NCBI GenBank assembly: GCA_028715605.1 | Contig: JAQURM010000001.1 | Location: 364,001 to 428,000 of the forward strand | Direction of reading: 5' to 3' | DNA length: 64,000 bases | Origin: Desulfovibrionales bacterium | Lineage (GTDB): Bacteria; Desulfobacterota; QYQD01 | The notes under the pieces: generated by a model | What the model saw: only the letters and a program-made list of their open reading frames with translations | Database searches by the model: none | What the model was told of the DNA's origin: nothing | Part shown: in pieces, positions 35,410-44,588 of the stretch | Position numbering within the stretch: position 1 is the stretch's first letter | Layout: the number at the start of each line of letters is the position of its first letter | Program-made: the position numbers and the translations under genes

Positions 35410-36804
35410 GTGGGAATCGAAAATTTCTGTAATGATGAACATAATGCCACAAATAAGGGCTGTGTCCTACTTGTAGCCACCTTGGCGTCGTTTCTTACCC
35501 CTTTTATAGGCTCTTCGGTCAATATCGCCCTTCCCTCCATCGGCAGAGAATTTCACATGGATGCCGTCCTGTTGAGTTGGATTTCCACCTCTTTTCTCCT
35601 GTCTGCCGCAATGTTTCTGGTCCCTTTTGGAAGAGTGGCCGACATCTACGGGAGAAAAAGGGTCTTTTTGTCCGGCATCTCGATCTATACCCTTTCCTGT
35701 CTTTTCTCCGCACTTTCGCCTTCTGCCGGGGTACTCATTGCCTCCCGGGTCATGCAAGGGATCGGGAGTTCCATGATATTCGGCACGGGAGTGGCCATAC
35801 TTACCTCGGTGTTTCCGGCGGGGGAAAGGGGAAGGGCGCTGGGCATAAACGTTGCTGCTGTTTATTTAGGCCTCTCTCTCGGGCCTTTTATTGGCGGGGC
35901 CATAACCGAGCACTTTGGCTGGAGGGCCATCTTTCTGGCTAATATACCCCTGGGCCTGCTTGTAATTCTTTTTGTTATCGGGAAAATAAAGGGAGAATGG
36001 GCCGAGGCCAGAGGAGAAAAGTTAGATATTATAGGCTCTATAATCTATGGTCTTTCACTTATGGCCGTAATGTATGGGTTTTCCCAGTCTTCCGCCTCCG
36101 GTGTGGCGCTTATCGGGATGGGTCTCTTTGGGGCCATTACATTTCTTAAGTGGGAGACGAAGGCAGGGAGTCCTCTTCTTGAGATAAATCTTTTCCGGGC
36201 TAACCGGGTCTTCACCTTATCTAACCTGGCAGCCCTCATTAACTATAGCGCAACCTTTGGTGTAGCCTTCCTTTTGAGCCTTTACCTCCAGTATATCAAG
36301 GGGCTGAGTCCGCAAAATGCCGGGCTTATTATGGTAGCCCAGCCCATTGTGATGACTGTTTTTTCACCGGTTGCCGGCCGCCTTTCCGACCGCATGGAGC
36401 CGCGCGTGGTGGCCTCAACAGGAATGGCGTTGATCGCCATCGGGCTTTCCTTTTTCATTTTTTTAAACGAAAAAACGGCCCTGTCATTAATTGTAGCCGA
36501 TTTGGCCCTCCTGGGCCTGGGTTTTGCCCTCTTCTCATCTCCCAACACCAATGCCATCATGAGTTCCGTTTCAAGGAGGTTTTACGGGGTGGCCTCAGGG
36601 ATTGTCGCCACCATGCGCATGACCGGACAGATGCTCAGTATGGGTGTCGTCATGCTGCTTTTCGCCGCCCACATCGGAAGGGTACCGATTACACCTCCGT
36701 GCTATCCGCTTTTTCTGAAAAGTGTGAAGGCCGCCTTTATCATCTTTTCCGCCCTCTGCTTCGCCGGTATATTTGCCTCCATGGCCAGAGGTAAGCTGCG
36801 CTGA
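35410..36804 (+). CDS. MFS transporter, DHA2 (14-helix) drug:proton antiporter type
   Basis: 464 residues. FLTPFIGSSVNIALPSIG (motif with ALP in TM1), GRVADIYGRKRVF (loop 2-3), GIGSSMIFGTGVAILT, LGLSLGPFIGGAITEHFGWRAIF (motif C) place it in the EmrB/QacA group. It exports lipophilic compounds with proton uptake. Start is GTG at 35410; a ribosome site is not clear, and the gene begins downstream of the inverted repeat at 35.2 kb. No regulator gene adjoins. Confidence 0.9.
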   Translation: MGIENFCNDEHNATNKGCVLLVATLASFLTPFIGSSVNIALPSIGREFHMDAVLLSWISTSFLLSAAMFLVPFGRVADIYGRKRVFLSGISIYTLSCLFSALSPSAGVLIASRVMQGIGSSMIFGTGVAILTSVFPAGERGRALGINVAAVYLGLSLGPFIGGAITEHFGWRAIFLANIPLGLLVILFVIGKIKGEWAEARGEKLDIIGSIIYGLSLMAVMYGFSQSSASGVALIGMGLFGAITFLKWETKAGSPLLEINLFRANRVFTLSNLAALINYSATFGVAFLLSLYLQYIKGLSPQNAGLIMVAQPIVMTVFSPVAGRLSDRMEPRVVASTGMALIAIGLSFFIFLNEKTALSLIVADLALLGLGFALFSSPNTNAIMSSVSRRFYGVASGIVATMRMTGQMLSMGVVMLLFAAHIGRVPITPPCYPLFLKSVKAAFIIFSALCFAGIFASMARGKLR

Positions 36805-36834
36805 ATCCTTTATAGAGCGTCTTACGCTACGGCC

Positions 36835-37890
36835 CTATTTCCCACTTTTTTGAGGTTTTTCCAGCCGTATTAATTGCTCTTCGGTTAAGGGAGAACCGAA
36901 CCCAACATACTGCACCACCGGGGTGGCCGGATTGGAGATCGGCGTCCATTTTCCATCTCCATAATTTTGATACACGCACCTGTATCGGACTCCATTAACG
37001 ACAGGGATAACTCCTTTCAGGTTCCGGTCCTTTCCTCCCTCAAGCCAGGAAAGGTCAATACCCTTCTTTTGGATTTGTTTGACCGTTTCTGTAGCGTGGC
37101 ATTCTTCACATTTGGTCCCGTCTTTCTTCACAGAGTGACTGAACTGAGGGGCAAAAAGAAGGAATGTCTTATTTCCCGCTGCCACGAACGATTGCATGTT
37201 GGCTGAGGTCACTTTCCCCCTATAGTTCATCAGAAATATCCAGCCGGAGACAGGGCGAGCTACCCGCTTCTTTTCTTTTAGCATGGTCTCGAAATGGCAG
37301 TTATTGCAGCTCACGACATGTCGCACATGGCAGGCCTTACAGTCCAATTTATCCCCGTGGACTGTGTGGGATGCGCTTTTGGACAAGGATTCATGGCACT
37401 GCTCACATGTCACATCCATTGCGCCGTTCTCTTTCATAGATTTGTATTCATTGCCATCGCCGTGAATCTCGCGCGCACTGTGACAGTCCATGCAACCCAT
37501 CCCCTTTGCAAAATGGACATCGGGCGTATCTGATTCCTTATCGATCTTCATAATAAATGCCTCGCGGGCGTGACATCCCAGACACTTCACCTGGCTTTTG
37601 GCCGTCTCCGCAGAATACCCCGGCCTCCCATTAAGGTCTGTTTTATGGCAGGCATCGCAGGAAGAGACGTGGCATTTATTACATCCGGCTTCTGCGTATG
37701 GGACCCCGGTGATCGTTTCGAGGCCTCCCTGTGCTTTGTCGTACCAGTAAGCCATTCCTCTTGCCGTAGCATGGAGGCTTGAAAGGTAAAGGCATTCTTC
37801 TTTCTTAATCTCCTGGGCAAATGCCGCGCTCGTCGTTATCAAGGCGAAAACGATCCCGAAAAACAGGCGGATAACCGGTCGTATTTTCAT
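36835..37890 (-). CDS. Octaheme periplasmic cytochrome c
   Basis: 351 residues with signal peptide (LFFGIVFALITTSAAFA). Eight CxxCH: CNKCH, CDACH, CLGCH, CMDCH, CEQCH, CKACH, CNNCH, CEECH. The first four lie within ~90 residues, then pairs continue; the last 70 residues (DLSWLEGGKDRN, YRCVYQNYGDGKW, YVGFGSPLTEEQLI) have no heme and form a distinct conserved end. Not of the OmcS type. It could be the periplasmic relay or a reductase subunit. Transcribed alone and convergent with the MFS gene, 30 bases apart. Confidence 0.88.
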   Translation of the reverse strand: MKIRPVIRLFFGIVFALITTSAAFAQEIKKEECLYLSSLHATARGMAYWYDKAQGGLETITGVPYAEAGCNKCHVSSCDACHKTDLNGRPGYSAETAKSQVKCLGCHAREAFIMKIDKESDTPDVHFAKGMGCMDCHSAREIHGDGNEYKSMKENGAMDVTCEQCHESLSKSASHTVHGDKLDCKACHVRHVVSCNNCHFETMLKEKKRVARPVSGWIFLMNYRGKVTSANMQSFVAAGNKTFLLFAPQFSHSVKKDGTKCEECHATETVKQIQKKGIDLSWLEGGKDRNLKGVIPVVNGVRYRCVYQNYGDGKWTPISNPATPVVQYVGFGSPLTEEQLIRLEKPQKSGK

Positions 37891-38149
37891 CTTCTCTTTC
37901 TCCTTTCATCTCTCAGGGTTGATGATCCTGTGAAAAATCCTTCCTTGACTTTACAGACCTACCTCACGTAACACCATACGGCGCGGGGAAAAGCCCTCTG
38001 CCGGAGGCGGACAACGCAGCAAATGGACTTCTTACATAATCATCAAATAATAAATTACATCCGGTACGAGACGGAAATCAAGATAAATCCCCATGGAATG
38101 TTCTATCAAGGGCGGGGCTTTTGTAGGTACGGAGAGTTCAGGCAGAAAC
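37891..38149. other. Gap without recognisable feature
   Basis: Between the cytochrome start and the tRNA terminator. No coding frame, repeat family member or clear promoter was seen. Confidence 0.6.
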
Positions 38150-38188
38150 GACAAGACCCCGGAGGGGTTCATCCCACGGGGTCTCGTC
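38150..38188 (-). terminator. Possible terminator after tRNA-Asn
   Basis: On the minus strand GACGAGACCCCG ... CGGGGTCTTGTC forms a 12-bp stem with one G-T wobble, followed by GTTTCTG. It lies 35 bases downstream of the tRNA. The T-tract is weak. Confidence 0.55.
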
Positions 38189-38222
38189 TTAAGCAGGAAC
38201 CGCCTGTCGGCGTATGGAATTC

Positions 38223-38298
38223 TGGCTCCCCGGGCCGGGCTCGAACCAGCGACATGGTGGTTAACAGCCACCCGCTCTACCTGCTGAGCTACCGGGGA
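38223..38298 (-). tRNA. tRNA-Asn (anticodon GTT)
   Basis: 76 bases with encoded CCA. Acceptor stem TCCCCGG/CCGGGGA, D-loop GTAGCTCAGCAGG, anticodon stem GGTGG with loop CTGTTAA and CCACC, T-loop GGTTCGAGCC. The loop anticodon GTT reads AAC and AAT. It lies 39 bases after the stop of the M16 peptidase gene. Confidence 0.97.
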
Positions 38299-38336
38299 AT
38301 AGATAAAAATATCTATAACAAAGTTAGGCCGCTCCG

Positions 38337-41018
38337 TCAATGCCTTTGTTCGGCGCTATTCGGGCCCACTACGACAATCACGTATTTTCCGGGTTGAATG
38401 TATGTTCTGGCCACTCTCAACACGTTGTCAACGGTAACTTTTTCTATTTGATCCAGATAGGTTTTTGTAAAATCAAAACCGAGTCGGTAGCGTTCGTTTA
38501 GGGACATGTCCATGGCCTGGGCGGCGTTGGTCTGGAGGCCGATCTCCGTACTCCCGATTATATACCGCTTGGCCCGGTCCAGTTCCGCCGGGTCGATTAT
38601 CTCATCCCGCACCCGGTTCAGCTCCCGCCACATACTGCTAACAGCCGCATCTTTCTTTTCCGGGCTTGTCGCTATATATACACCGAAGGCGCCCGTTTCT
38701 ATCCCTTCCGTAGAAAAGGCCGAGAGGCTATACGCCAAGCTTTCCTTATCCCGAAGCCTGGCAAAGAGACGCCCGCCCTGCCCGGAAAGGACGTTATTCA
38801 AGACATCCAGGGCGGCCCTATCCGGATGAGAAAGGGTAACGCCCCGAAAGCCGATGGCGATATGCACCTGCTGTTTGGACTTTAAAATGGAGGCAGTTTT
38901 GGGACTCGCGACAGGCATGGGAAGCGCAATACTGACATCCCTGAAGCCCGGGTTCTTCCAACGGGAAAGCAGCCTTTCTACCTCTGCCTTTACACTGGAT
39001 GCCTCTACGTCACCCACTATCGCCAGGACAAGATTACCGGGGATGACATAGCGCTGGTAGCCCTCTTTAATTTTTTTCGTTGAGAGCTTCTTAATAGTCT
39101 CCGGGCTTCCGAGGGGATTCATACTGTACGGATAACCGGTAAAAAGCAGCTTGTTGAAGTTGAGAAAGGTAATAGCCGGGAGACTGTCTTCCTGCTGTTT
39201 TAGTTGCGCCAGCAACACCGGACGCACTTTTTCCAGCTCCTTCGGGCTAAAGTCCGGTTCAAGCATGACCTCGGTCAGGATATCAAGCCCACGGGAAAAG
39301 AAACGGGATAGAAAGGTAGCGTTCAGTCCGAAGGTATTCTTACCCGAGAAGCCATTGATGCTACCGGCCATGCCTTCGATCTCAACGGCTATCTCCTGGG
39401 CGCCTCTTCGTTTCGTTCCTTTTGTCCATAACTGAGCCAGGGCATTAAACAGGCCATTATCGGCCGCAGTTTCGCACCGCAGTCCGCCCAGGAAAACGGC
39501 GTGCATGGAGACCGTAGGCACGTTTCGCTCTCCCTTCACTAAGAGGGTGATGCCGTTTGAAAGGATGAATTTCTGTGCCCCGGACATCTCCACCTTACGG
39601 CTGGCATATAATTTTCTCGCCTCTTCATCTGCCGCACGGGATAGGTTCGCCCAGGCGAATTCCATAGAAAAAGGCAGACTCGCCCCCTTCGGAACCAGGA
39701 GTCCTAAGGTAAGGCCTTCCGGACGGAGATATTTCTCTGCTACCCGCCGTATATCTTCAGGTGTGACGGCTGCCACCTTCTTTAGATAATTCGCCTGTTC
39801 ACGATAGTCACCGGCCATGGCCTCAAAATACCCGAGTTTGCGGGCCTGCCCCTGGACCCTTTCCTGGGCATAAATAAAACCTGACTCTATATTCAGCTTG
39901 GCCTTATTGAGTTCGTCCTCTGTAACGTGGTCATACCGAAGGCGATAAATTTCACGTAATGCGGCTTCGGCTGCCTGCTTACTCTTTTTCGCATCCAGAC
40001 TACAGGCGACTTCGAACAGGCCGGGACCCATGGGCGTAAAGGCGTAGGCGCCTATGTCGTGTACTAGTGTCTTTTGGTCTCTCAGCTCCCGGTAGAGCCG
40101 GGAACTTTCACCCTCTCCGAGGATGCTCGCCAGCACATCCAGGGCCACACTATCCGGGTCATTAAAACCGGGTATAGGGAAACACATATTAAGGTGCGAC
40201 TCGTTGATCTCATCCTCAAGCAAGACCGTGCGCGCTTCATTCTGCGGCGGTTCCTCAAGGGAAACGGATTCAGGGGCTGCGCCTTTCATTCCGGAAAATG
40301 CCCGTTTAATCCGTGAGATACAATCAGCGGTCTCTAGGTCCCCCACCACGACTACCGTGAGGTTAGAAGGCGTGTAGCGCTTTTTCATATAGGCCAGAAT
40401 AGAGTCTCTTGTGAGGGGCTGGACGGTTTTGGGAAAACCGATTACCGGCCTCCGGTATGGAGAAACCGTGTACGCCTTTGCCATAACCGCTTCAAAGAGT
40501 TTGACGGAAGGCTGATCTTGACGCATGCGGATCTCTTCCAAGACTACCATTTTTTCCCGCTCGATCTCTACAGGGTCAAATGACGAGTGAAGTACGGCGT
40601 CAGAAAGTATGTCCAATCCTACATCGAAAAATTTACTGCCTATAGCTACATGATAGACGGTGTAATCCAGAGAGGTGTAGGCATTTATATCCCCGCCCAC
40701 CGCCTCAATCGCCCTGGCTATCTCTCCGGGCCCGCGCTTGGCCGTTCCTTTAAAGATCATGTGCTCTATGAAGTGGGTAATGCCGGCCTCGTTATCCGTC
40801 TCGTAAACACTTCCGGCCTTCACCCAGACCTGAATGGCCGCGACCGGGGCAGCATGGTCTTCTTTGATGATTACTGTAAGGCCGTTATCAAGCTGGAAGC
40901 GATAAGGGTTGGGGAAGGCCTCTTCAGCCTGGCTGACCGGGATGGTTATAAAAATAAAGGACAGCAGGATTAAAGACAATAATAATGATGTGATAATGCG
41001 TTTGTGATAAGGTTTCAT
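38337..41018 (-). CDS. M16-family zinc metallopeptidase (two-domain, exported)
   Basis: 893 residues from ATG 41018, which has AAGGGA upstream; an ATG at 41057 lacks a ribosome site. Signal peptide (ITSLLLSLILLSFIFITIPV, ending SQA). The active M16 half has the inverted zinc motif HFIEH near residue 82 and the downstream EEIRM glutamate; the second M16 half lacks HxxEH, as in pitrilysin-like proteins. It probably degrades peptides in the periplasm. Upstream of it the strand has repeat, and tRNA-Asn follows. Confidence 0.93.
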   Translation of the reverse strand: MKPYHKRIITSLLLSLILLSFIFITIPVSQAEEAFPNPYRFQLDNGLTVIIKEDHAAPVAAIQVWVKAGSVYETDNEAGITHFIEHMIFKGTAKRGPGEIARAIEAVGGDINAYTSLDYTVYHVAIGSKFFDVGLDILSDAVLHSSFDPVEIEREKMVVLEEIRMRQDQPSVKLFEAVMAKAYTVSPYRRPVIGFPKTVQPLTRDSILAYMKKRYTPSNLTVVVVGDLETADCISRIKRAFSGMKGAAPESVSLEEPPQNEARTVLLEDEINESHLNMCFPIPGFNDPDSVALDVLASILGEGESSRLYRELRDQKTLVHDIGAYAFTPMGPGLFEVACSLDAKKSKQAAEAALREIYRLRYDHVTEDELNKAKLNIESGFIYAQERVQGQARKLGYFEAMAGDYREQANYLKKVAAVTPEDIRRVAEKYLRPEGLTLGLLVPKGASLPFSMEFAWANLSRAADEEARKLYASRKVEMSGAQKFILSNGITLLVKGERNVPTVSMHAVFLGGLRCETAADNGLFNALAQLWTKGTKRRGAQEIAVEIEGMAGSINGFSGKNTFGLNATFLSRFFSRGLDILTEVMLEPDFSPKELEKVRPVLLAQLKQQEDSLPAITFLNFNKLLFTGYPYSMNPLGSPETIKKLSTKKIKEGYQRYVIPGNLVLAIVGDVEASSVKAEVERLLSRWKNPGFRDVSIALPMPVASPKTASILKSKQQVHIAIGFRGVTLSHPDRAALDVLNNVLSGQGGRLFARLRDKESLAYSLSAFSTEGIETGAFGVYIATSPEKKDAAVSSMWRELNRVRDEIIDPAELDRAKRYIIGSTEIGLQTNAAQAMDMSLNERYRLGFDFTKTYLDQIEKVTVDNVLRVARTYIQPGKYVIVVVGPNSAEQRH

Positions 41019-41229
41019 ACGGAAAATCCCTTTTATAATCTTATAGTTAGTGTTCATCCGGAAACTACCGTTCCCGGCCTACGGTCGGCCCAAGGCCGGA
41101 TTCACGTTTTCAGCCATCAGCCGTCAGCTCTCAGCAAAAAATCAAGGCAAACAACGCATTAAGCTGAATGCTGATAGCTGATTGCCCCCATTTTATTAGT
41201 GACAAATGACCATTGACAAGTGACATTCA

Positions 41230-42279
41230 CTATCGTTTAAAATATTCCTTAATGGCTGCTTCGTTAAATTCGTTCTTTGTTATACCGTAGCGTTCTTTAG
41301 CATCCATCACACGCCGTAAGGACTCTTCGAGGCGCATCCGCCCCTCTTTGTCCTTCTCTACAAATGTCCTTACCGCTTCAACTGCCCGTACAATCTTTTC
41401 TTTTTCATGACAGATAAGAATTATATCCACTCCAGCCATAAAGGACAGCACTGTCGACTCTTCCAGGCTGAAATGCCGTTCGATAGCGCCCATCTCCAGA
41501 TCATCGCTAATAACCAAGCCGTCAAACCCCATCTTATGACGTAGGATGTCCGCAAGGAAGTTTCGAGACAGGGTCGCCGGCAGATCGGGATCGACATCCG
41601 GATAAATCACATGGGCCGTCATAATAGCCGCTACCCGGGCGGCGACGGCTTTTTGGAAAGGTACAAGTTCTCTTTTATCCAGTTCGGATAAAGGCGTATC
41701 CATAACCGGCAGGTCCTGGTGCGGGTCCAGTTTCACCCCGCCTATGCCCGGAAAGTGCTTGGCTGTGGCCAAGATGCCTTCTTTTTGCAGGCCTTCAATT
41801 ATAATGCCGCCCAGGTGCCCCACTAACTCCGGGTCACTTCCGAATACCCGCCCCTCCATAACGCGGTCAGTACCCGGCACGTCGAGGTCCATGACCGGGG
41901 CAAAATTCATGTTACAGCCGATGAGATTCAACTCTCTGGCTGTTATGTCGGCAAACCGGCGGGCCTCTGCGGCTGGATCGGCTGCCCTGGCGATGCCTGC
42001 CGCCCCGGGAAACTGGGTAAAAGGCGGCTTTAGCCTGGCCACCGGCCCGCCTTCCTGGTCGATGGAAATGAGGGGTAGGGGTAGCCCTCTATCCCGACAG
42101 GCCTTTTTCAGGTTTTGACAGAGCCTGGCCACTTGCAGCGGATCAGCCACATTTCGCCTGAAGAGGATAAAATTGCCAATACCGTATCTATAGATTAGCT
42201 CCTGCGTCTCCACGTCCAGGTCGGCTCCCGGAAAGCCAACCATAAAAAGCTGTCCTAATTCCTTAACCAGATCATTCAT
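41230..42279 (-). CDS. nagZ: Beta-N-acetylhexosaminidase (GH3)
   Basis: 349 residues. GH3 core with LISIDQEGGPVARL, KHFPGIGGVKLDPHQDLP (general acid-base loop) and nucleophile Asp in VISDDLEMGAI. NagZ removes GlcNAc from anhydro-muropeptides in peptidoglycan recycling. A signal peptide is missing, consistent with cytoplasmic action. It stands alone; glk or murein genes are not adjacent. Alternative: an unspecific GH3 beta-glucosidase, less likely at this length. Confidence 0.92.
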   Translation of the reverse strand: MNDLVKELGQLFMVGFPGADLDVETQELIYRYGIGNFILFRRNVADPLQVARLCQNLKKACRDRGLPLPLISIDQEGGPVARLKPPFTQFPGAAGIARAADPAAEARRFADITARELNLIGCNMNFAPVMDLDVPGTDRVMEGRVFGSDPELVGHLGGIIIEGLQKEGILATAKHFPGIGGVKLDPHQDLPVMDTPLSELDKRELVPFQKAVAARVAAIMTAHVIYPDVDPDLPATLSRNFLADILRHKMGFDGLVISDDLEMGAIERHFSLEESTVLSFMAGVDIILICHEKEKIVRAVEAVRTFVEKDKEGRMRLEESLRRVMDAKERYGITKNEFNEAAIKEYFKR

Positions 42280-42457
42280 TACTTTATCCGCACCACCTAA
42301 TTAGTTTCCATCCGGAACCCCAGGGATCCCGGATGAGCAATCAGCTATCAGCGTTCAGCTTAATGCGTCGTTTGTCTTAGATTTTTGCCGGCAGATGAAA
42401 ACTGACGGCTATAACCATACATAAAAGAGTCTCATTCTGTCAATTAATCAAAAATAT

Positions 42458-42484
42458 TAAAGTCTTTTGATATCTTGCCGATAA
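42458..42484 (+). promoter_or_regulatory. Sigma-28 (FliA) promoter 1
   Basis: TAAAGTCT at 42458-42465, 11-base spacer, GCCGATAA at 42477-42484. Fits the consensus TAAAGTTT-N11-GCCGATAA at 15 of 16 positions. Confidence 0.85.
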
Positions 42485-42524
42485 ACATAACAAGTGAAAA
42501 AGTGTCCGGAAAAGAATAAAAAAT

Positions 42525-42551
42525 TAAAGTTTTCTCCATAGTTGCCGATAA
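42525..42551 (+). promoter_or_regulatory. Sigma-28 (FliA) promoter 2
   Basis: TAAAGTTT at 42525-42532, 11-base spacer, GCCGATAA at 42544-42551; all 16 consensus positions match. Same spacing as promoter 1, 67 bases downstream of it. Confidence 0.9.
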
Positions 42552-42836
42552 ATGAATTAAAGGTGAGAACTATCCCCTTTGGCCTCGAATTCACAAGGAC
42601 GTGGGGGGCAATAAGGCAGGTGAGACTGAAGAGACAAGGGAAAGTTCCTAAAATTAAAAAATTCCTTGGATTTTAAGAAAGGGAGGGCAGTGACCCACCG
42701 GTGCCCAAGTTGGACGCCATGGTGCCGGAGGCGAGCCCAGTGGCGTAACCGGCCCTTCTCTTTATGGCCAAAAATTAGAAAGGAGGGGATGACGTTGGGT
42801 ACAAATATGAAAAATGTGGAGAAAGGGGTGATAATC

Positions 42837-43934
42837 ATGAGAATGGCAGGTATGTTAAAAACCGGCTGTTTGGCGGTTCTATTGAGCGCATTCCTGGCCT
42901 TGATACCGGTCGGGTATGCCCTGGCAACCGTCACAGGTGCCTGCGTAAACTGCCATACCATGCACAACAGCCAGGGTGGTACGGAAATGCAGTTAAAGGC
43001 TGGAGAGACAGACCCACAGGGAAACCTGGTGCGCGGGACCTGTATCGGTTGTCACGGGAGCGAACCAGCAGGGGCAAACAACATCGTTACCAACATCCCT
43101 CAGGTGTGGCACTCTGCAGCTACTGACCTGGGCGGCGGTAATTTCAAGTACGTCGTAGATAGTGGCGATGCCTACGGACACAACGTCGAGGGCATCACGA
43201 CTGCAGACGCCACATTAGCGAACACCCCCCCAGGCTATGCAGCAGCTATGGATCCTGCAAGCACGGATTACGCTACCGGCAGCCGGCTGACCTGTGGCGG
43301 GCAAAATGGTTGCCATGGCAACCGGGATAATTCCGGCAATTATGCCGGTGTAAGTGGAGCCCACCATGCCAGTGACGCCGTCCTCAAGTTTGGCGGTATC
43401 GTCGAAGGTTCTCAAGGGGCTTCTGTAGCCACCAGTTACCGTTTCCTCTACAAAGTAAAGGGTGGAGAGGACACCGATTGGCAGAACACGGTTGGTGCCG
43501 CTGACCACAATGAGTATAAAGGTGCAATCTATGCCGCCAGAACCACCATGGCCTGGGCGGATGTCAATACCATAAGCGAGCTCTGTGCCGAGTGCCATGG
43601 TAGTTTCCATATGTCAGGCGCTACCGGTATTGGTACAGCCAGCCCCTGGATAAGACATCCAACTGATGTGCTCATACCCAATAGCGGTGAATATGCAAGC
43701 ATCTCGACTACTTATAATCCTACGGTTCCCGTGGCCAGGGCTACGATCCCCAATGCGGCGAGCGGTACGGTAGCTGCCGGTACTGATGTCGTCATGTGCC
43801 TCTCCTGTCACCGGGCCCATGCCAGCGGCTATGCGGATATTCTGAGATGGGACTACAGTGGTATGATAGCGAACGGAGGCGCTAATACCACCGGATGCTT
43901 TGTCTGCCATACCACCAAGGATAACGGTAGTTAA
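42837..43934 (+). CDS. OmcS-like hexaheme extracellular cytochrome c (sigma-28 driven)
   Basis: 365 residues from ATG 42837; in-frame ATG at 42807 and TTG at 42795 (6 bases after AGGAGGGG) are alternatives that only lengthen the signal-peptide n-region. Hydrophobic core LKTGCLAVLLSAFLALIP, cleavage near ALA. Heme motifs: CVNCH (TMHNSQGG), CIGCH, expanded C-x5-CH (CGGQNGCHGN), CAECH (GSFH, SPWIRHP), CLSCH (RAHASGY), CFVCH (TTK). Spacer residues between motifs resemble the 4.2-kb and 56.1-kb paralogues (GDAYGHNVEGI, NEYKGAIYA). Expected to be secreted and to act in extracellular electron transfer, probably as a filament subunit. A strong terminator follows the stop, so it is transcribed alone. 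Confidence 0.88.
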   Translation: MRMAGMLKTGCLAVLLSAFLALIPVGYALATVTGACVNCHTMHNSQGGTEMQLKAGETDPQGNLVRGTCIGCHGSEPAGANNIVTNIPQVWHSAATDLGGGNFKYVVDSGDAYGHNVEGITTADATLANTPPGYAAAMDPASTDYATGSRLTCGGQNGCHGNRDNSGNYAGVSGAHHASDAVLKFGGIVEGSQGASVATSYRFLYKVKGGEDTDWQNTVGAADHNEYKGAIYAARTTMAWADVNTISELCAECHGSFHMSGATGIGTASPWIRHPTDVLIPNSGEYASISTTYNPTVPVARATIPNAASGTVAAGTDVVMCLSCHRAHASGYADILRWDYSGMIANGGANTTGCFVCHTTKDNGS

Positions 43935-43960
43935 TATTGGTTGTAAAGAATTAATCCGGG

Positions 43961-43996
43961 CGGGATGGGTATAGATACCCATCCCGTCTTGTTTTT
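43961..43996 (+). terminator. Intrinsic terminator of OmcS-like gene
   Basis: CGGGATGGGT / ACCCATCCCG stem, 6-base loop, tail TCTTGTTTTT. Confidence 0.93.
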
Positions 43997-44291
43997 GCCC
44001 CTTATCTCCTTTAAATTTTACCGTTGAACCGGCTACCCGACACAATCCTTATCCTCCCTTGATTTCCCTGGAAGAACGCTATGGGCCACTTTCGGGCGCT
44101 GGCAACACACACCCTTCCCTCGGAATTTTCTCTCGGGCCTCATGCCTTAGAAAGGCACGTTATCCGGTCACCGTGAGCGAAGCCTGTTACAGGATTGTCC
44201 CTAAAAAACATCTGATACGTCAGCTCATCAGGCCCCAAATATCTGTGTATATCGGCTACCACTATTACTATAACATCCAGCCGTCCGACTG

Positions 44292-44450
44292 GCTGAAGCG
44301 ATTAAGGCTATTGATCCGAAAATCGTTACGATCCTTGGTGGGACACATTTAACCGCAGTCCTTGAAGAAACAATGAACCTCTCCTCTTGTTTGGATATCA
44401 GAGTTATGGGGAAAGAGACGAAACTGTAGTCGAAGCAATTAGTTAGTAAG
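44292..44450 (+). pseudogene. Remnant of a B12-binding radical SAM protein
   Basis: The frame reads AEAIKAIDPKIVTILGGTHL TAV then EETMNLSSCLDI and RVMGKE. This is the GGxH-containing B12-binding domain pattern (AIKxIxPxIxxxLGGxHxTxxPEE). A stop occurs at 44427; a one-base shift just before it restores ETVVEAI, the next element of the domain (GEGE-ETVVEAI). There is no start, radical SAM core or later part. It is therefore a frameshifted fragment. Confidence 0.7.
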
Positions 44451-44514
44451 GTTCAAGCGGTGAGGTGCCAATAATCAACAGGGCCCTAATTTATCAAAAA
44501 AACCCATTAAATGC

Positions 44515-44543
44515 TTGACATAGGTTAGTTGTAATGCTAACAT
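44515..44543 (+). promoter_or_regulatory. Sigma-70-type promoter of 12-heme gene
   Basis: TTGACA at 44515-44520, 17-base spacer, TAACAT at 44538-44543, 46 bases before the ATG. Confidence 0.75.
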
Positions 44544-44588
44544 CGCTTGCGTTGAATCACTATTCATCCCTTGTGGAGGAAGCGCTAT

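Larger units (their letters stand above)
42280..42836. other. Regulatory region of OmcS-like gene: repeat, two sigma-28 promoters, long leader
   Basis: After AGCTATCAGCGTTCAGC repeat (42336-42410) comes an AT-rich part with two promoters, then ~285 bases of leader before the gene. The leader has a hairpin at 42714-42748 (ACGCCATGG / CCAGTGGCGT with a bulge) around TGCCGGAGGCGAGC. No known riboswitch consensus (c-di-GMP GEMM elements, Moco, cobalamin, TPP) was matched by eye. Confidence 0.7.
43997..44588. other. Gap with decayed coding sequence and promoter
   Basis: Holds a radical-SAM B12-domain remnant (44292-44450, listed) and a sigma-70 promoter. GGCTACCCGACAC near 44032 repeats an arm of the hairpin at 22.5 kb. 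The part 44059-44290 looks like further decayed coding DNA but no family was recognised. Confidence 0.6.

Noticed and set aside
38023-38397. Frames across the tRNA-Asn region
   Set aside because: They translate the tRNA and its terminator; no coding evidence.
42552-42836. c-di-GMP (GEMM) riboswitch in the cytochrome leader
   Set aside because: The conserved GGCAAA, GACGCAAAGC and CCTAA elements are not present.
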